Below, in pieces: positions 51,053 to 60,310 of a stretch of 64,000 nucleotides of DNA; the stretch's first letter is position 1, and every line of letters starts with the position of its first letter. Origin of the DNA: Escarpia spicata (taxonomy: Eukaryota; Annelida; Polychaeta; Sabellida; Siboglinidae). The notes beneath the pieces were generated by a model. It saw nothing but the letters and a program-made list of their open reading frames with translations, had not been told where the DNA came from and ran no database searches. The stretch covers positions 62,631,933-62,695,932 of the forward strand of contig OZ023205.1 of assembly GCA_963995525.1 (NCBI GenBank). Reading direction: 5' to 3'. A program made the position numbers and the translations under genes.

Positions 51053-51209
51053 TTAGCGTTCGGCCGCATTGATCGCCGCATCCCAATCCTCTTCGATAGC
51101 CTCCTCTGTGTTCGAAGAGGGAACAGGGTCAAATTGGCTCCGTGTCCGTAATAGTTCACGCATTACGTGGCAGAAGGTGCACCAGTGGTTATCGCGTTCC
51201 TCCTCCTCT
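51053..51209 (-). CDS. antisense spliced Polinton gene, exon 3
   Basis: The acceptor GTTTCAG lies above 51209, preceded by a long TA tract. The first base completes a split Thr codon and the frame ends in TAA at 51053-51055. It encodes an acidic stretch, then HWCTFCHVMREL with a CxxC pair, and a Glu/Ala-rich end (EEDWDAAINAAER). Confidence 0.7.
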
Positions 51210-51332
51210 CTGAAACATATATATATATATATATATATATAAAACTTTGAAAATATGTATAATATATATATATATATATAATGAATGCATGAAGTACAGG
51301 GGGGTGGAATAGTCAGTGATGTAACCACACAG

Positions 51333-51371
<39 letters not shown>

Positions 51372-51624
51372 ACAGTCGGGTGGAATAAGCCAGTGATGTA
51401 ACCAGACACCGCTTAGGGAATCGACACACGATAAAAGGGCAAGCTAGATCAACGGACTATGATACAATACGTAATGGAGACGTCTGCTGACGCGATCGGT
51501 AACCAAACACCGCGTAGCTAGTCGAAACGACAAGAGGTCGGTCGAGGTCAACACATTGAAGAGAACGAGAAACGCGGTATGAGAAAACATAAATAAAGTA
51601 GTAAAATAATCGTTGAACACTCAC

Positions 51625-51687
51625 GTGCAATCGTCAACACTCGAGTCACTCCCTGTCATACTCCAGGTATCGATGCCATCAGGAGAG
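51625..51687 (-). CDS. antisense spliced Polinton gene, exon 2
   Basis: A 63-base exon between acceptor CTTTCAG (above 51687) and donor GTGAGT (from 51624). The first base completes a Val codon, and the last two begin the Thr codon finished by exon 3. The product is Ser/Asp-rich (TWSMTGSDSSVDDC). Confidence 0.7.
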
Positions 51688-51865
51688 CTGAAAGGTAATA
51701 AGATAACCGTGAGTGACACATAACGAACGTAAGAGCATAAGGAATAATAGAGGTGAGACGTCACAGATATATATATATATATATTGTTTATTATAATAAC
51801 AGCAAATAATATATATATATATATATATATATTGTTATTATAATAATAATAATAAAAGTACTTAC

Positions 51866-51993
51866 ACAAATTCGAGACCACGCCAGTCGTCACGTAGTTG
51901 CAGGAAAGGTATCGTCGACCATGCCATAGTCTGCATCAACTCGTCGCGAAGACGCCATTCAGCACGGAGTTGAGCCCAAGGTATCGACGACAT
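51866..51993 (-). CDS. antisense spliced Polinton gene, exon 1 (115-aa protein); main entry
   Basis: The ATG at 51993-51991 opens a 128-base exon ending in a perfect GTAAGT donor. With exons 51625-51687 and 51209-51053 the phases agree throughout, giving 348 bases and 115 residues. I do not recognise the product. Exon 1 holds an internal duplication (SIPWAQLRAEWR and TIPFLQLRDDWR), exon 2 is Ser/Asp-rich, and exon 3 has CTFC, perhaps half of a zinc site. A TATATATA element on the same strand lies at about 52041-52047, some 50 bp above the start. It is transcribed away from the NADAR gene, so 51994-52382 looks like a bidirectional early promoter region. A small regulatory protein is a guess. 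Confidence 0.68.
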
Positions 51994-52040
51994 AGCAATT
52001 GCGAATGAGATGATATGAAGAATGTAACAAACGAGCCGGT

Positions 52041-52047
52041 ATATATA
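52041..52047 (-). promoter_or_regulatory. TATA box of the antisense spliced gene
   Basis: CTATATATACCGG read on the minus strand, about 50 bp upstream of the ATG at 51993. Confidence 0.5.
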
Positions 52048-52136
52048 GATAGAGCATATGTATGCAGACACACTATGAAGACAACTTGTAAGACACACTG
52101 TAGAGTGGAAATATACCGGAGTATGAAAAGCACTGA

Positions 52137-52180
52137 AGACCCAGGGACGTATGACGACATCATCTAGGGATGTCACCTGG
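52137..52180 (+). promoter_or_regulatory. shared upstream block, copy 1 (before NADAR)
   Basis: CCCAGGGACGTATGACGA is followed by CATCATCTAGGGATGTCACC. The same two words, with the same spacing and orientation, lie upstream of the RPA-like gene at 52963-52998. A regulatory role is inferred from conservation between two promoters of one element. Confidence 0.55.
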
Positions 52181-52290
52181 ACGAAGCCTGGTTATGTAGT
52201 TAACAACGCGTTTATGGAAAATTTCGACGTGGTAAAGTACAAACCGATACCAGTCATATGACGAAGGGACCAGCTGGCGATAAGCGCGTG

Positions 52291-52386
52291 ATGTGTCAAC
52301 TAGACGACAATGCATATGGAATGCGCCTTATCAGAACGCTAACAATACAGCCGGAAGAAAAGAACTCTGTGAGTGGTCAGCGATGA
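52291..52386 (+). other. upstream ORF ending on the NADAR start
   Basis: ATG at 52291 opens a 31-codon frame whose TGA (52384-52386) overlaps the NADAR ATG (52383-52385) as ATGA. It could be a regulatory uORF allowing reinitiation. Alternatively it is an N-terminal extension separated by the same kind of frame change seen elsewhere in the element. Confidence 0.4.
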
Positions 52387-52871
52387 AACATATGGCGGTC
52401 AAGAGCTTGGATATACAATTCAGGGGTGCTGGTCACTTCCTATCGAATTTCTATCCATGCGAGATACATATATGGGGCGAAGACTTTACTTGTACAGAAG
52501 CAGCATATCAGTTTAAAAAAGCTAGACATTTTCACGACGAGAACACAGCGAGAAAGATTCAGACCGCGCGCACTGGAATACAGGCGAAATACTGGAGTAA
52601 AAGCATTCGTTGGACACCCGATCGAGTCGTTTCATGGCTGTTACAACGTCGAGCCGTGATGTACGCTATAGTAGCCGTCAAGTTTCGTGCCTCTAAACTA
52701 CGCCAACGCTTGTTGGCTACAGGTGACGCACGACTTATTGAGAATGTACCCAGTGCAGAGGGGTATTGGGGTAAGAGCTCAAACCGTAACAAACCAGGTA
52801 AGAATATACTCGGTGTGATACTTATGCAGGTGAGAGACTTCGTTAGACAGCGCTCTATACGGCTTACATAA
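52383..52871 (+). CDS. NADAR-domain protein (YbiA-like), 162 aa
   Basis: The protein is a nearly complete NADAR domain. FRGAGHFLSNFYPCEI (about residues 12-27) is the signature N-terminal motif, EAAYQFKKARHF carries the conserved Glu and Gln, KFRASKLRQRLLATGDARLIE is the central helix, and GYWGKSSNRNKPGKNILGVI with MQVRD forms the C-terminal core. NADAR enzymes act on ADP-ribose or NAD-derived groups; members remove ADP-ribose from nucleobases or process NAD metabolites and occur in phages and giant viruses. No in-frame ATG exists before 52383, so I start there. Within this element it may counter NAD- or ADP-ribosylation-based host defence. The fold is clear; the function in this setting is inference. 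Confidence 0.88.
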   Translation: MKHMAVKSLDIQFRGAGHFLSNFYPCEIHIWGEDFTCTEAAYQFKKARHFHDENTARKIQTARTGIQAKYWSKSIRWTPDRVVSWLLQRRAVMYAIVAVKFRASKLRQRLLATGDARLIENVPSAEGYWGKSSNRNKPGKNILGVILMQVRDFVRQRSIRLT

Positions 52872-53119
52872 GGCACCCATTAAAAAAACAGACAGGCAGC
52901 CACGCGGTGACAGAGTACGGGAGAGTGAGAGATAAAGTCACGCGCACGATAAGATGCGAACACCCAGGGGTGCGATATCATCATCTAGGGGTATCACGCG
53001 GTCGATCCCTGGAGGGATTGAATTGTATATAAACCCACGGTAAATCTAACAGGACAAACACTCTCTCTCAGTCTCGCTGCCGTTCGAAGCTCTTCTCACA
53101 CCGATACCTACACGACAAG
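52872..53119 (+). promoter_or_regulatory. promoter region of the early unit, with TATA box
   Basis: It contains the second copy of the shared upstream block (CCCAGGGGTGCGAT near 52963, then CATCATCTAGGGGTATCAC at 52979-52997) and a strong TATATAAA at 53026-53033, about 90 bp before the ATG at 53120. CTCTCTCTCAGTCTC around 53060 may mark the transcript start. Confidence 0.6.
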
Positions 53120-53173
53120 ATGGCGACATCCAACGTTAACATCGAGGAAATGCTCCTGTCAGAACTCGAACAA
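53120..53173 (+). CDS. putative shared leader exon (18 codons)
   Basis: Eighteen codons from ATG to CAA, phase 0, ending at a perfect GTAAGT donor (53174-53179). Both large frames downstream lack a convincing start codon and begin in phase 0 directly after acceptors at 54144 and 55022. One leader can therefore serve three products. Confidence 0.6.
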
Positions 53174-53605
53174 GTAAGTGACGGAACGTACGCGTTTGTT
53201 CGTCCACTGACACTAGTAACATGTGCTCTGTCCCCCGAATACGTATGTTATCCGGCATGTAAAGTATGTCATCGGAAAGTTCTTCTTGAAACGACGAAAG
53301 GAGGGCACCATAACGTCAGTATATGTTCGGTGCACGGGCGTCAGAAGGGAACTGCCGTTTACAAGTATGCTATGGGTATGCTTTTCGCTGATCACAAGGG
53401 TAATGAAGTGTGGGCAACAGGATTTGACCGGGAGGTCGTGGGAGGAATGACAGCAAGCGACTATATGTCGCTTAAATCCGGCGACGAACGCTACCAGTCA
53501 CTGAATGTCCTACGTGGCAAACAGGCTAGGGTGATAATTAGAAAGGCAAGAAAGGCAGGCTATCAAAATTATACCGTGATAGCACTGGAAATAATCCAGT
53601 CGTAA
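53120..53605 (+). CDS. RPA1-C-like single-stranded DNA-binding protein, 161 aa (unspliced form)
   Basis: Residues about 19-161 follow the layout of the RPA70 C-terminal OB domain. TYAFVRPLTL is followed by YPACKVC, so the zinc site is C47, C50, C69, H72 (CxxC then CxxH). The OB strands follow (VYKYAMGMLFADHKGNEVWA, ARVIIRKARKAGYQNYTVIA). RPA coats ssDNA; a protein-primed polymerase that displaces a strand needs such a protein, so this is the likely element-encoded SSB. Residues 1-18 form a leader that ends exactly at a consensus donor, CAA|GTAAGT (53174), so this protein would come from the unspliced message. The stop codon lies in the first bases of a tandem repeat. Similarity is by eye and moderate. 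Confidence 0.68.
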   Translation: MATSNVNIEEMLLSELEQVSDGTYAFVRPLTLVTCALSPEYVCYPACKVCHRKVLLETTKGGHHNVSICSVHGRQKGTAVYKYAMGMLFADHKGNEVWATGFDREVVGGMTASDYMSLKSGDERYQSLNVLRGKQARVIIRKARKAGYQNYTVIALEIIQS

Positions 53606-53830
53606 GAGACGCCAACTGACAGTGACTCACTGTTAGGTGGCGCCTTCTGACGGAGTATAGAGAGGTCCTGTTCCTAACTGTCGTAAGAGGCGCCAACTGA
53701 CAGTGACTCACTGTTAGGTGGCGCCTTCTGACGGAGTATAGAGAGAGCCTGTTCCTAACTCCTGTAAGAGGCGCCACCTGACAGTGACGGAAGAGTAGGT
53801 GACGCCCCCAGGCGGAATAGAGAGAGAGAG
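53601..53830. repeat. 81-bp tandem repeat, three copies, with hairpins
   Basis: Units start at 53601, 53682 and 53763 with GTAAGAG. The first two contain an inverted repeat, GGCGCCAACTGACAGTGA (GACGCC in the first) against TCACTGTTAGGTGGCGCC. The third is diverged. The repeat follows the RPA-like ORF and lies in the putative early intron. Confidence 0.9.
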
Positions 53831-53853
53831 AGCCTGTCCCTAGAGGTTGAATG

Positions 53854-54094
<241 letters not shown>

Positions 54095-54144
54095 TGTCTA
54101 CCTATTTGACACTATGATGTAATTTCCTCTGACGTATGTTGTAG

Positions 54145-54999
54145 ACGCCTCCTTGGTCAACTCCAATTCCACCCGAGGCAGTTCCGACAACCCCCGTGCG
54201 TGGCCTGAAACGTCGACTGTCATTCGATGACGAGGCAAGTGTCATTCATGTGGGGTCATGTTCATGGTCTAGTGATCAGGATGATGATGTTGCTAACGAT
54301 GGTGATTTTGATACTGATTGGTCTGACGACGACGAGGGTCGAAGACGTACTGAATTACAGGGGGCAGTAGAGAGAGTGAATGCAATTCAGAAACGAGCGG
54401 ATCACATGATAGATGACGACTTATTTATAGCCGCTATAACCACTGCATGCATTCGCCAGGTAGCCGAAGGACTGTACCTTCGCTATGCGAACGTTCACGA
54501 AGACGTGTATAAAGTGGATCGTTCGCGTATATTTCATGCCTTTGATATGGCAGTATCCGATCTCGTGTGCGAATCGCGCGCACCGTGGTTTGCTCGTGAT
54601 GTCGTGTCACGAGTGAAAACGAGTCTCCGTAGTCGCGGTATAACCGTGTCGGATGAGACGGAAGACGAAGCGCCGAAGGCGCCGCAGCCCTGGTACCTAC
54701 AAGACGACACGATGGGGGAGGAGGCGAGAAAGCAGGTCTGGTGCTCCGAGATGACCCTGGTAGCACGCGATGCTATCGTTCGGTTCGTGAGCAACGAATT
54801 GTGGCGCACTTTCGAAAGTGAGACAAATGTCATCTACCTGGTACGTAGCGATCTGATCCAAGACAATGTGAGATATGCAGTACACCATTACAGGTTTACG
54901 GTGGACACACCGAAGCGGGCACGTGACCTCATAACACGTGTGCAAGCCATCCTGCGTGTACGCGGTATACCTCTGTTGGACGAGGAAACACCCTGCTAA
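54145..54999 (+). CDS. large early exon A (284 codons; 302-aa protein if joined to the leader)
   Basis: The frame opens directly after acceptor TATGTTGTAG; the TAG itself is the preceding in-frame stop, and there is no early ATG, so it needs a 5' exon. The leader at 53120-53173 fits in phase. It begins with a Pro-rich segment (PPWSTPIPPEAVP), a basic patch GLKRRLSFDDEAS and a strongly acidic region (DQDDDVANDGDFDTDWSDDDE). Two similar alpha-helical domains follow at about 54400-54645 and 54720-54990, each ending in an LRxRGI motif. I do not recognise the family. The acidic N-terminus next to a basic patch and duplicated helices would suit a nuclear regulator; that is inference. Confidence 0.6.
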   Translation, partial: TPPWSTPIPPEAVPTTPVRGLKRRLSFDDEASVIHVGSCSWSSDQDDDVANDGDFDTDWSDDDEGRRRTELQGAVERVNAIQKRADHMIDDDLFIAAITTACIRQVAEGLYLRYANVHEDVYKVDRSRIFHAFDMAVSDLVCESRAPWFARDVVSRVKTSLRSRGITVSDETEDEAPKAPQPWYLQDDTMGEEARKQVWCSEMTLVARDAIVRFVSNELWRTFESETNVIYLVRSDLIQDNVRYAVHHYRFTVDTPKRARDLITRVQAILRVRGIPLLDEETPC

Positions 55000-55022
55000 T
55001 GTTGTTGTTGTTGTGTTGTCAG

Positions 55023-55577
55023 GTCAGCGATGCTCCCTCTAGCGGACTAGATCGCATCCGAAAAGCATATGATGATGAGAAGCCACTAGAGTGGGCACCG
55101 AGAAAAAGACACCGCCACCACACCCCTATGCCACTGCGACAGGGTCTATTCATGCACTTACACGCCCAGCGTCACGTGACGGAACTAGACATGACGTGTG
55201 AGTGTGCGACACCACCACCAACATCTGACGAATCACTAGACATGAGTTGTGTCGACGATGATGACTATGACGTCACCACATCCGTCACCGAGTACGGGAC
55301 ACTACGGTCGAATTGGTCGACACTCGATATGGCTGCCGATGGCCATATCGTGTGGACGAAAACGGACACGTCGATGCCGTGGACATACCCGGTTCTGTTC
55401 GATAGTGTAAAGGACCTGGAGCTAAACATAGAGAGTTTAGCTGCGGTCCTGTTCGTTACAAAACGATGCAGTCTAGACACGGCCGTGCGCACGATCTGTA
55501 ATGAACTTGCACGTAACATCAAGCGCGACGAACACGTCGCTTACATTACGGAGACACTCCAGAAGCGTCTGCAGTGA
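55023..55577 (+). CDS. large early exon B (184 codons; 202-aa protein if joined to the leader)
   Basis: The frame continues from acceptor TTGTTGTGTTGTCAG at 55022 in phase 0 with the leader donor. An alternative start is the ATG at 54999, which overlaps the stop of exon A as TAATG and would add only MLLLLCCQ from a TTG repeat. Contents: a basic His-rich region (PRKRHRHHTPMP), an acidic stretch (CVDDDDYDV) and a C-terminal helical region (VKDLELNIESLAAVLF...). The last resembles loosely the helices of exon A, so the two may be related. Function unknown. Confidence 0.58.
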   Translation, partial: VSDAPSSGLDRIRKAYDDEKPLEWAPRKRHRHHTPMPLRQGLFMHLHAQRHVTELDMTCECATPPPTSDESLDMSCVDDDDYDVTTSVTEYGTLRSNWSTLDMAADGHIVWTKTDTSMPWTYPVLFDSVKDLELNIESLAAVLFVTKRCSLDTAVRTICNELARNIKRDEHVAYITETLQKRLQ

Positions 55578-55583
55578 CGACAA

Positions 55584-55639
55584 GAGGAAATGCGCCCCTA
55601 CGCTATAGCTGGGGTTATAGACGCCGCTTGTCTGTCACT
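55584..55639 (+). terminator. conserved 3' element, copy 1
   Basis: GAGGAAATGCGCCCCTACG, a short variable part, TGGGGTTATAG, then a CGCC and CTGTCACT. The same series follows PolB at 60311-60363. CCCC pairs with GGGG to form a small stem. AATAAA occurs 50 bp later (about 55690). It may be a 3'-end or RNA-stability element. Confidence 0.5.
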
Positions 55640-55909
55640 GTAGGCGCTTAGCTTTCTTGTATACTCGCTTTTATTGTGTAATTCAATGAATAAAGATGTA
55701 TGTATGTAATCCAGGAATCCGGTGTCTGTTGTTCTTGTCACCTTCATAGCTCGTTACGATCGATGAATACATACACACACACACATCCACCTACCCTCCG
55801 TCTATAGATCACATACACGCACACTCATACAAGCCACGGTTCCTATGACGTCACACAAGGATATATAGACGCGTACAAGGATCTCCTATCCTTCAGTTGT
55901 AGGTAGACG
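55640..55909 (+). promoter_or_regulatory. PolB promoter region
   Basis: CA-rich sequence, TGACGTCA at 55847-55854 (a CRE-like palindrome) and a TATATA at 55862-55867, about 45 bp before the PolB ATG. Confidence 0.5.
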
Positions 55910-58900
55910 ATGAAGCAGCACACGTGTCGTCACTGCGGTCTCGTGCTCGATACACACGCTGACATACAACGCCACATAGACCAAACGCATTCATCAACAC
56001 ACGTAGACGACGACGACCATGCTTACAGTAAACCACCGCCACGAGTGGTGCCATCTGGCGAACCACCAAAACGTACTAGGCACCCCTGTTCGAGATGTGG
56101 AAGAGACTTCACGAGACGTGACAACCTGCTACGTCACAACAGGAAGGGTTGTGACACCTCACAAAAAAGCGATACACTGCACCGCTGCGAGAGATGTGCA
56201 CGTGAGTTCACGAGACGTGACGCCCTGGTACGTCATATGAAGTCGGTATGCAGCCGGCGTGCGGAAGCGAGCGACCCACCCCTAAGCAAACGAGCGAGAC
56301 GCACAGAGCGACCACGTGTGAGTACCGTCGCCGCCGGCGACGATGACGACCCGATACAACCACCGCCCCGACTCCCCTTCGCCGATACTCTATCGAGGGA
56401 ACTACGAGACGTCGTCCGAGATCACTGGATGACCATCCGAACCCACGTGGCTAGAGGACCCGTACAATCCAGGTACAATTACAGAGTGTCGACACTGGAC
56501 ACGAGCGCCCTAGAACCGTCACTGAAGATCATGTTCCGCGAACAGACGCACGCCTTTAAAATTAATCTTAGTTATGGTTTTGTTCTAAGGAACAAGACCA
56601 CGAACAGGTACAGGTATTGTCATTCGTCTTGTAACTGCTGCGGGCGTTACCTCGACGAACCGTGTCTGATCACAAACACTGCAGACTTTGATGCGTTTCT
56701 GGAACGTATCCGAGAAACAGACGTGCTGCAGTGGGTCATCAATCAGCGTCCGGACAGTCAATGGGTATGCGAGGTGGTCACGAATGTCACCTTCTTCGTC
56801 AATCACATCGTAGATCATCCGATAGGATGTGTGGATATCACACTACCGAGGTACATCAAACGAAACAAAGCCGTCATCGGACTGGAAAGAGACCCCGTCA
56901 ACAAGACAAAGTACACCGACAATCTGTGTCTCTTCCGGTGTCTGGCTCTGCACCGTGGATGCGACCGACACCACCTGGAACCCGCTGTGAAGCTACTCTA
57001 CGTGAAGTACAACCGTGACGGAGTGGCAATGAAAGACTTTGACGGGGTGACAATGGACGATCTCTATCGCGTCGAGACCACCTTTGAGACCAACGTGTGC
57101 GTCTACAAGCTCGTCGAACCGGAAGAAGAAGGCGGAAAGGCGACTGCCGAACTCGTACGCCGGTCCTTGTGTCACTATCCCGAAACGATGTACGTCAATC
57201 TTCACGAGACACACTGTTCCTACATACAAGACGTGAACATGTACTGTCACTCTTATCGATGTAGGAAGTGTGGCGACTCGCTATGGCGCGACGCATACAA
57301 CCTAGAACGACACGAGCGCTGGTGTACGGGAGGCGTGCGAAAGATCTATCCCGGTGGTGTCTACCATCCGTCGCCGACAGTCTTCCAGTGCTTGGACGAC
57401 GAAAACATTTACTTTACCGAGTGTTTGCGCTACTATCCGTATCGCGCCACCTTCGACTTCGAGTCCTGGTTCGATACGTCACAGCTTCCGTCGGACAGCG
57501 CCAAAGTCCACTGTCCCTGGCGAGTAACGTACCCGGATTCGAACAGGTACAATGTCTGATCACGGATGGTGACAGCAACAAGTTGGTAGCCGACATGATG
57601 GGTATCCTTCAGACGATGAGCGAAGCAGCCTACGACGCCATCGTAGACAGTTACGAGGGCACACTACACGAAATCGGGGAGGCTATCACGACGTGGGACG
57701 AACAGGAGGCATCCGCCGCAGAAGGAGACGACAACGTGTCACGGCGAAAACCGACCAATCCCTACAAAACTCTCATGGGTCAATTGTACAGTTGGCTTCA
57801 TCAGTTGCCCGTCATCGGCTTCAACTCGAGCAGGTACGATCTGAACGTCGTCAAACAGTTCCTGGTACCCTACTTCCTGTCCGAAAAGAAAGCAACAGAG
57901 GACGGGGAGGAGGAGGAGGGGACGTTTCACGTGATCAAACGCGGTAACACGTTTATGTGTCTATCGACGGACGACCTCAAATTCCTCGATATGACTCATT
58001 ATATCGCCCCGGGATTCTCGTACGACAAGTACCTGAAAGCGTACGGTTGCGAGGTCACGAAAGGTCACTTCCCGTACGAATACATGGACAGTTTGGAGAG
58101 ACTCGACGACACCGCTCTACCTCCCAAAGAGGCCTTCTTCAGTCGACTGAAGAACGAAGGTATATCCGACGACGACTACACGCGATGTCGGAAGGTGTGG
58201 CGAGACAACGACATGGAGACTCTGCGAGACTTTCTCGTCTGGTATAACAACAGGGACGTCGTGCCGTTCTTGGAGGCCATCGCCAAACAGTTCGACTTGT
58301 ACCGACACCGCGGTATCGATATGTTCAAACAAGGGATCAGTATACCTGGTTTGACCTTGTCCTATCTGTTCACCTACGTGCCGGAGAGGACGTTCTTTAC
58401 GCTTTTCAACGAGACGAACAAGGACGTCCACCAGCTCGTCAGAGAGAACATCGTCGGAGGACCGTCACTCATCTTCACCAGACACCACGAGAAGGGGGTC
58501 ACGAAGATACGTCGTAACGACTACGGTGATGCGGCTCGAACGTGTCAGTCCATCGTTGGCTATGATGCGAATGCATTGTATCTGTGGTCGATATCGCAAG
58601 AGATGCCAACTGGATGGTACACGCGACGACGGGAAGAGAAGGAGTTCCGACCCGAAGCGGCACAGCCCACAGGTCAGATGGCTGCCGAATGGCTGACGTG
58701 GGAGTCCGAAAGCACGGGACTCACCATACGTCACCAGACCAACGGTCGAGAGAAGCGCATCGGTAAACTGTCGGTGGACGGTTGGTGCAGCGAAACGAAG
58801 ACGGCCTATCAATTTCACGGGTGCTACTATCACGGTTGTCCGTGTACCGGTCGTGAGGTCAACGAGGTCAACGGGAAACCCATGACGCAACTGCTCGCCG

Positions 58901-60287
58901 AAACGCCAAAGAACACGGCCTATCTTCGACACTTTGTGAGTGTCGTCGAGTTGTGGGAATGTGAGTGGAAGGTCGCGAGACGCGATCCATGCGTGAAACA
59001 GTTTCTGGACGTTCGGCAACGCCGTCGACACGTGCGTTGGAAAATGACGACACAACAGATCCTGACAGGGGTGCGCAACGGTAGCGTGTTCGGTATGATT
59101 CAGTGCGACATACGTGTACCGGAGGTCCTGCGCGCGCACTTTGCCGAGATGCAGCCCATCTTCAAGAACATTCACCTGACCCGCGACGACCTCGGACCGT
59201 TCATGCGTCGCTACGCCGAAGAACACGACATCATGGCGACTCCGCGTCGCATGCTCGTCGGGAGTTATCGTGGGGATAAGTTCTTGCTCGCCACACCTCT
59301 CTTGCGATGGTACCTCGCGCACGGACTCGAGGTGACGCACGTCTACCAGGTCATCGAGTACACACCGGTCGCCTGCTTCCGACGATTCGGCGAGGCGGTG
59401 TCCACCGCTCGTCGCGAAGGAGACGCCCATCCCGACAAGGCCATGATCGCGGATACCAACAAACTTATGGGTAATTCTTCCTATGGGAAATTTATCACCA
59501 ACGTCGATAAGCACCGCGAAGTCACCTACTGCACGGAGAAGAGCGCATCGTCCGCGATCAACAATCGTCGCTTCCGTCAACTCGACGTCGTCGCCGCCGA
59601 TGCTTACGAGATAGAAATGCACAAGCGCACCGTCAAATACGCTCTGCCTACGCACGTGGGATTCTTCGTGTTGCAGTGGGCCAAACTGCGCATGTTGGAG
59701 TTCTACTACGACTTTATGATCAGGTACGTGGATCGTCCGCTGTTCGAGTACTGTGAAACCGATACGGATAGCGCCTATTTGGCTCTGGCCGGAGAGTCCG
59801 TCGACGACCTCGTGACCCCGGCACTACGTGACCACTACTATCGTCACCGCTCCGAATGGCTACCGTCCGAATGTTGCGACGATCATCGGAACGACTACAT
59901 ACGCTGTCGAATAGCCGGACGTCCGTGGAACGGCACCGAGACGTGTTGCAAGGCGCGCAAAGCGTACGACAAGAGAACACCGGGACTCTTCAAGGTCGAA
60001 TGGTCCGGCGACTGTTTCCTGGGACTGTGCAGTAAGACCTACTATTGTTCGGGTACGGTCGATAAATACACCACCAAAGGACTGAACAAACGACTCAACG
60101 CCATCGACAAGCAGGCTTCCTGGACGTGCTGACCAGTCGTCGTAGTGGAAGCGGAGTGAACCGTGGGTTCCGGGTCAATCACTCGTCCGTGCTGACGTAC
60201 ACCCAGGAACGCGCGGCGTTGACCTACTTCTATGCCAAGCGCGTGGTCAACGAGGACGGAATCACCACGGGTCCGGTGGACGTGTAA
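55910..60287 (+). pseudogene. protein-primed DNA polymerase B (Polinton PolB), two frame breaks
   Basis: It replicates the element's linear genome from a protein primer. Three C2H2-type fingers (HTCRHCGLVL, HPCSRCGRDF, HRCERCAREF) lie in the first 125 residues. A Polinton-typical DNLCLFRCLALH segment is near 56920 and a further finger (YRCRKCGDSL) near 57257. The exonuclease motifs are FDFESWF (57450), NSSRYD (57824) and YNNRDVVPF (58243). Polymerase motif A is YDANALYLWS (58558), B is NSSYGK (59475) and C is DTDSAYL (59758). TPGLFKVEW and LCSKTYYC follow near the end. A frame break at about 57510-57520 separates finger and exonuclease parts, and a second at about 60110 precedes the last 55 codons. 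Both are losses of one base modulo 3. All catalytic residues remain. Confidence 0.93.
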
Positions 60288-60310
60288 TACCGAACCACTG
60301 CTGAAACGAT

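Noticed and set aside
52293..52382. NADAR start further upstream at GTG 52293
   Set aside because: GTG is not a normal start in a nuclear-transcribed element; the first in-frame ATG is 52383 and the domain begins after it.
58465..59655. 396-codon minus-strand frame opposite PolB
   Set aside because: Shadow of a GC-rich coding region. The plus strand carries all PolB motifs here, and the antisense product has no domain.
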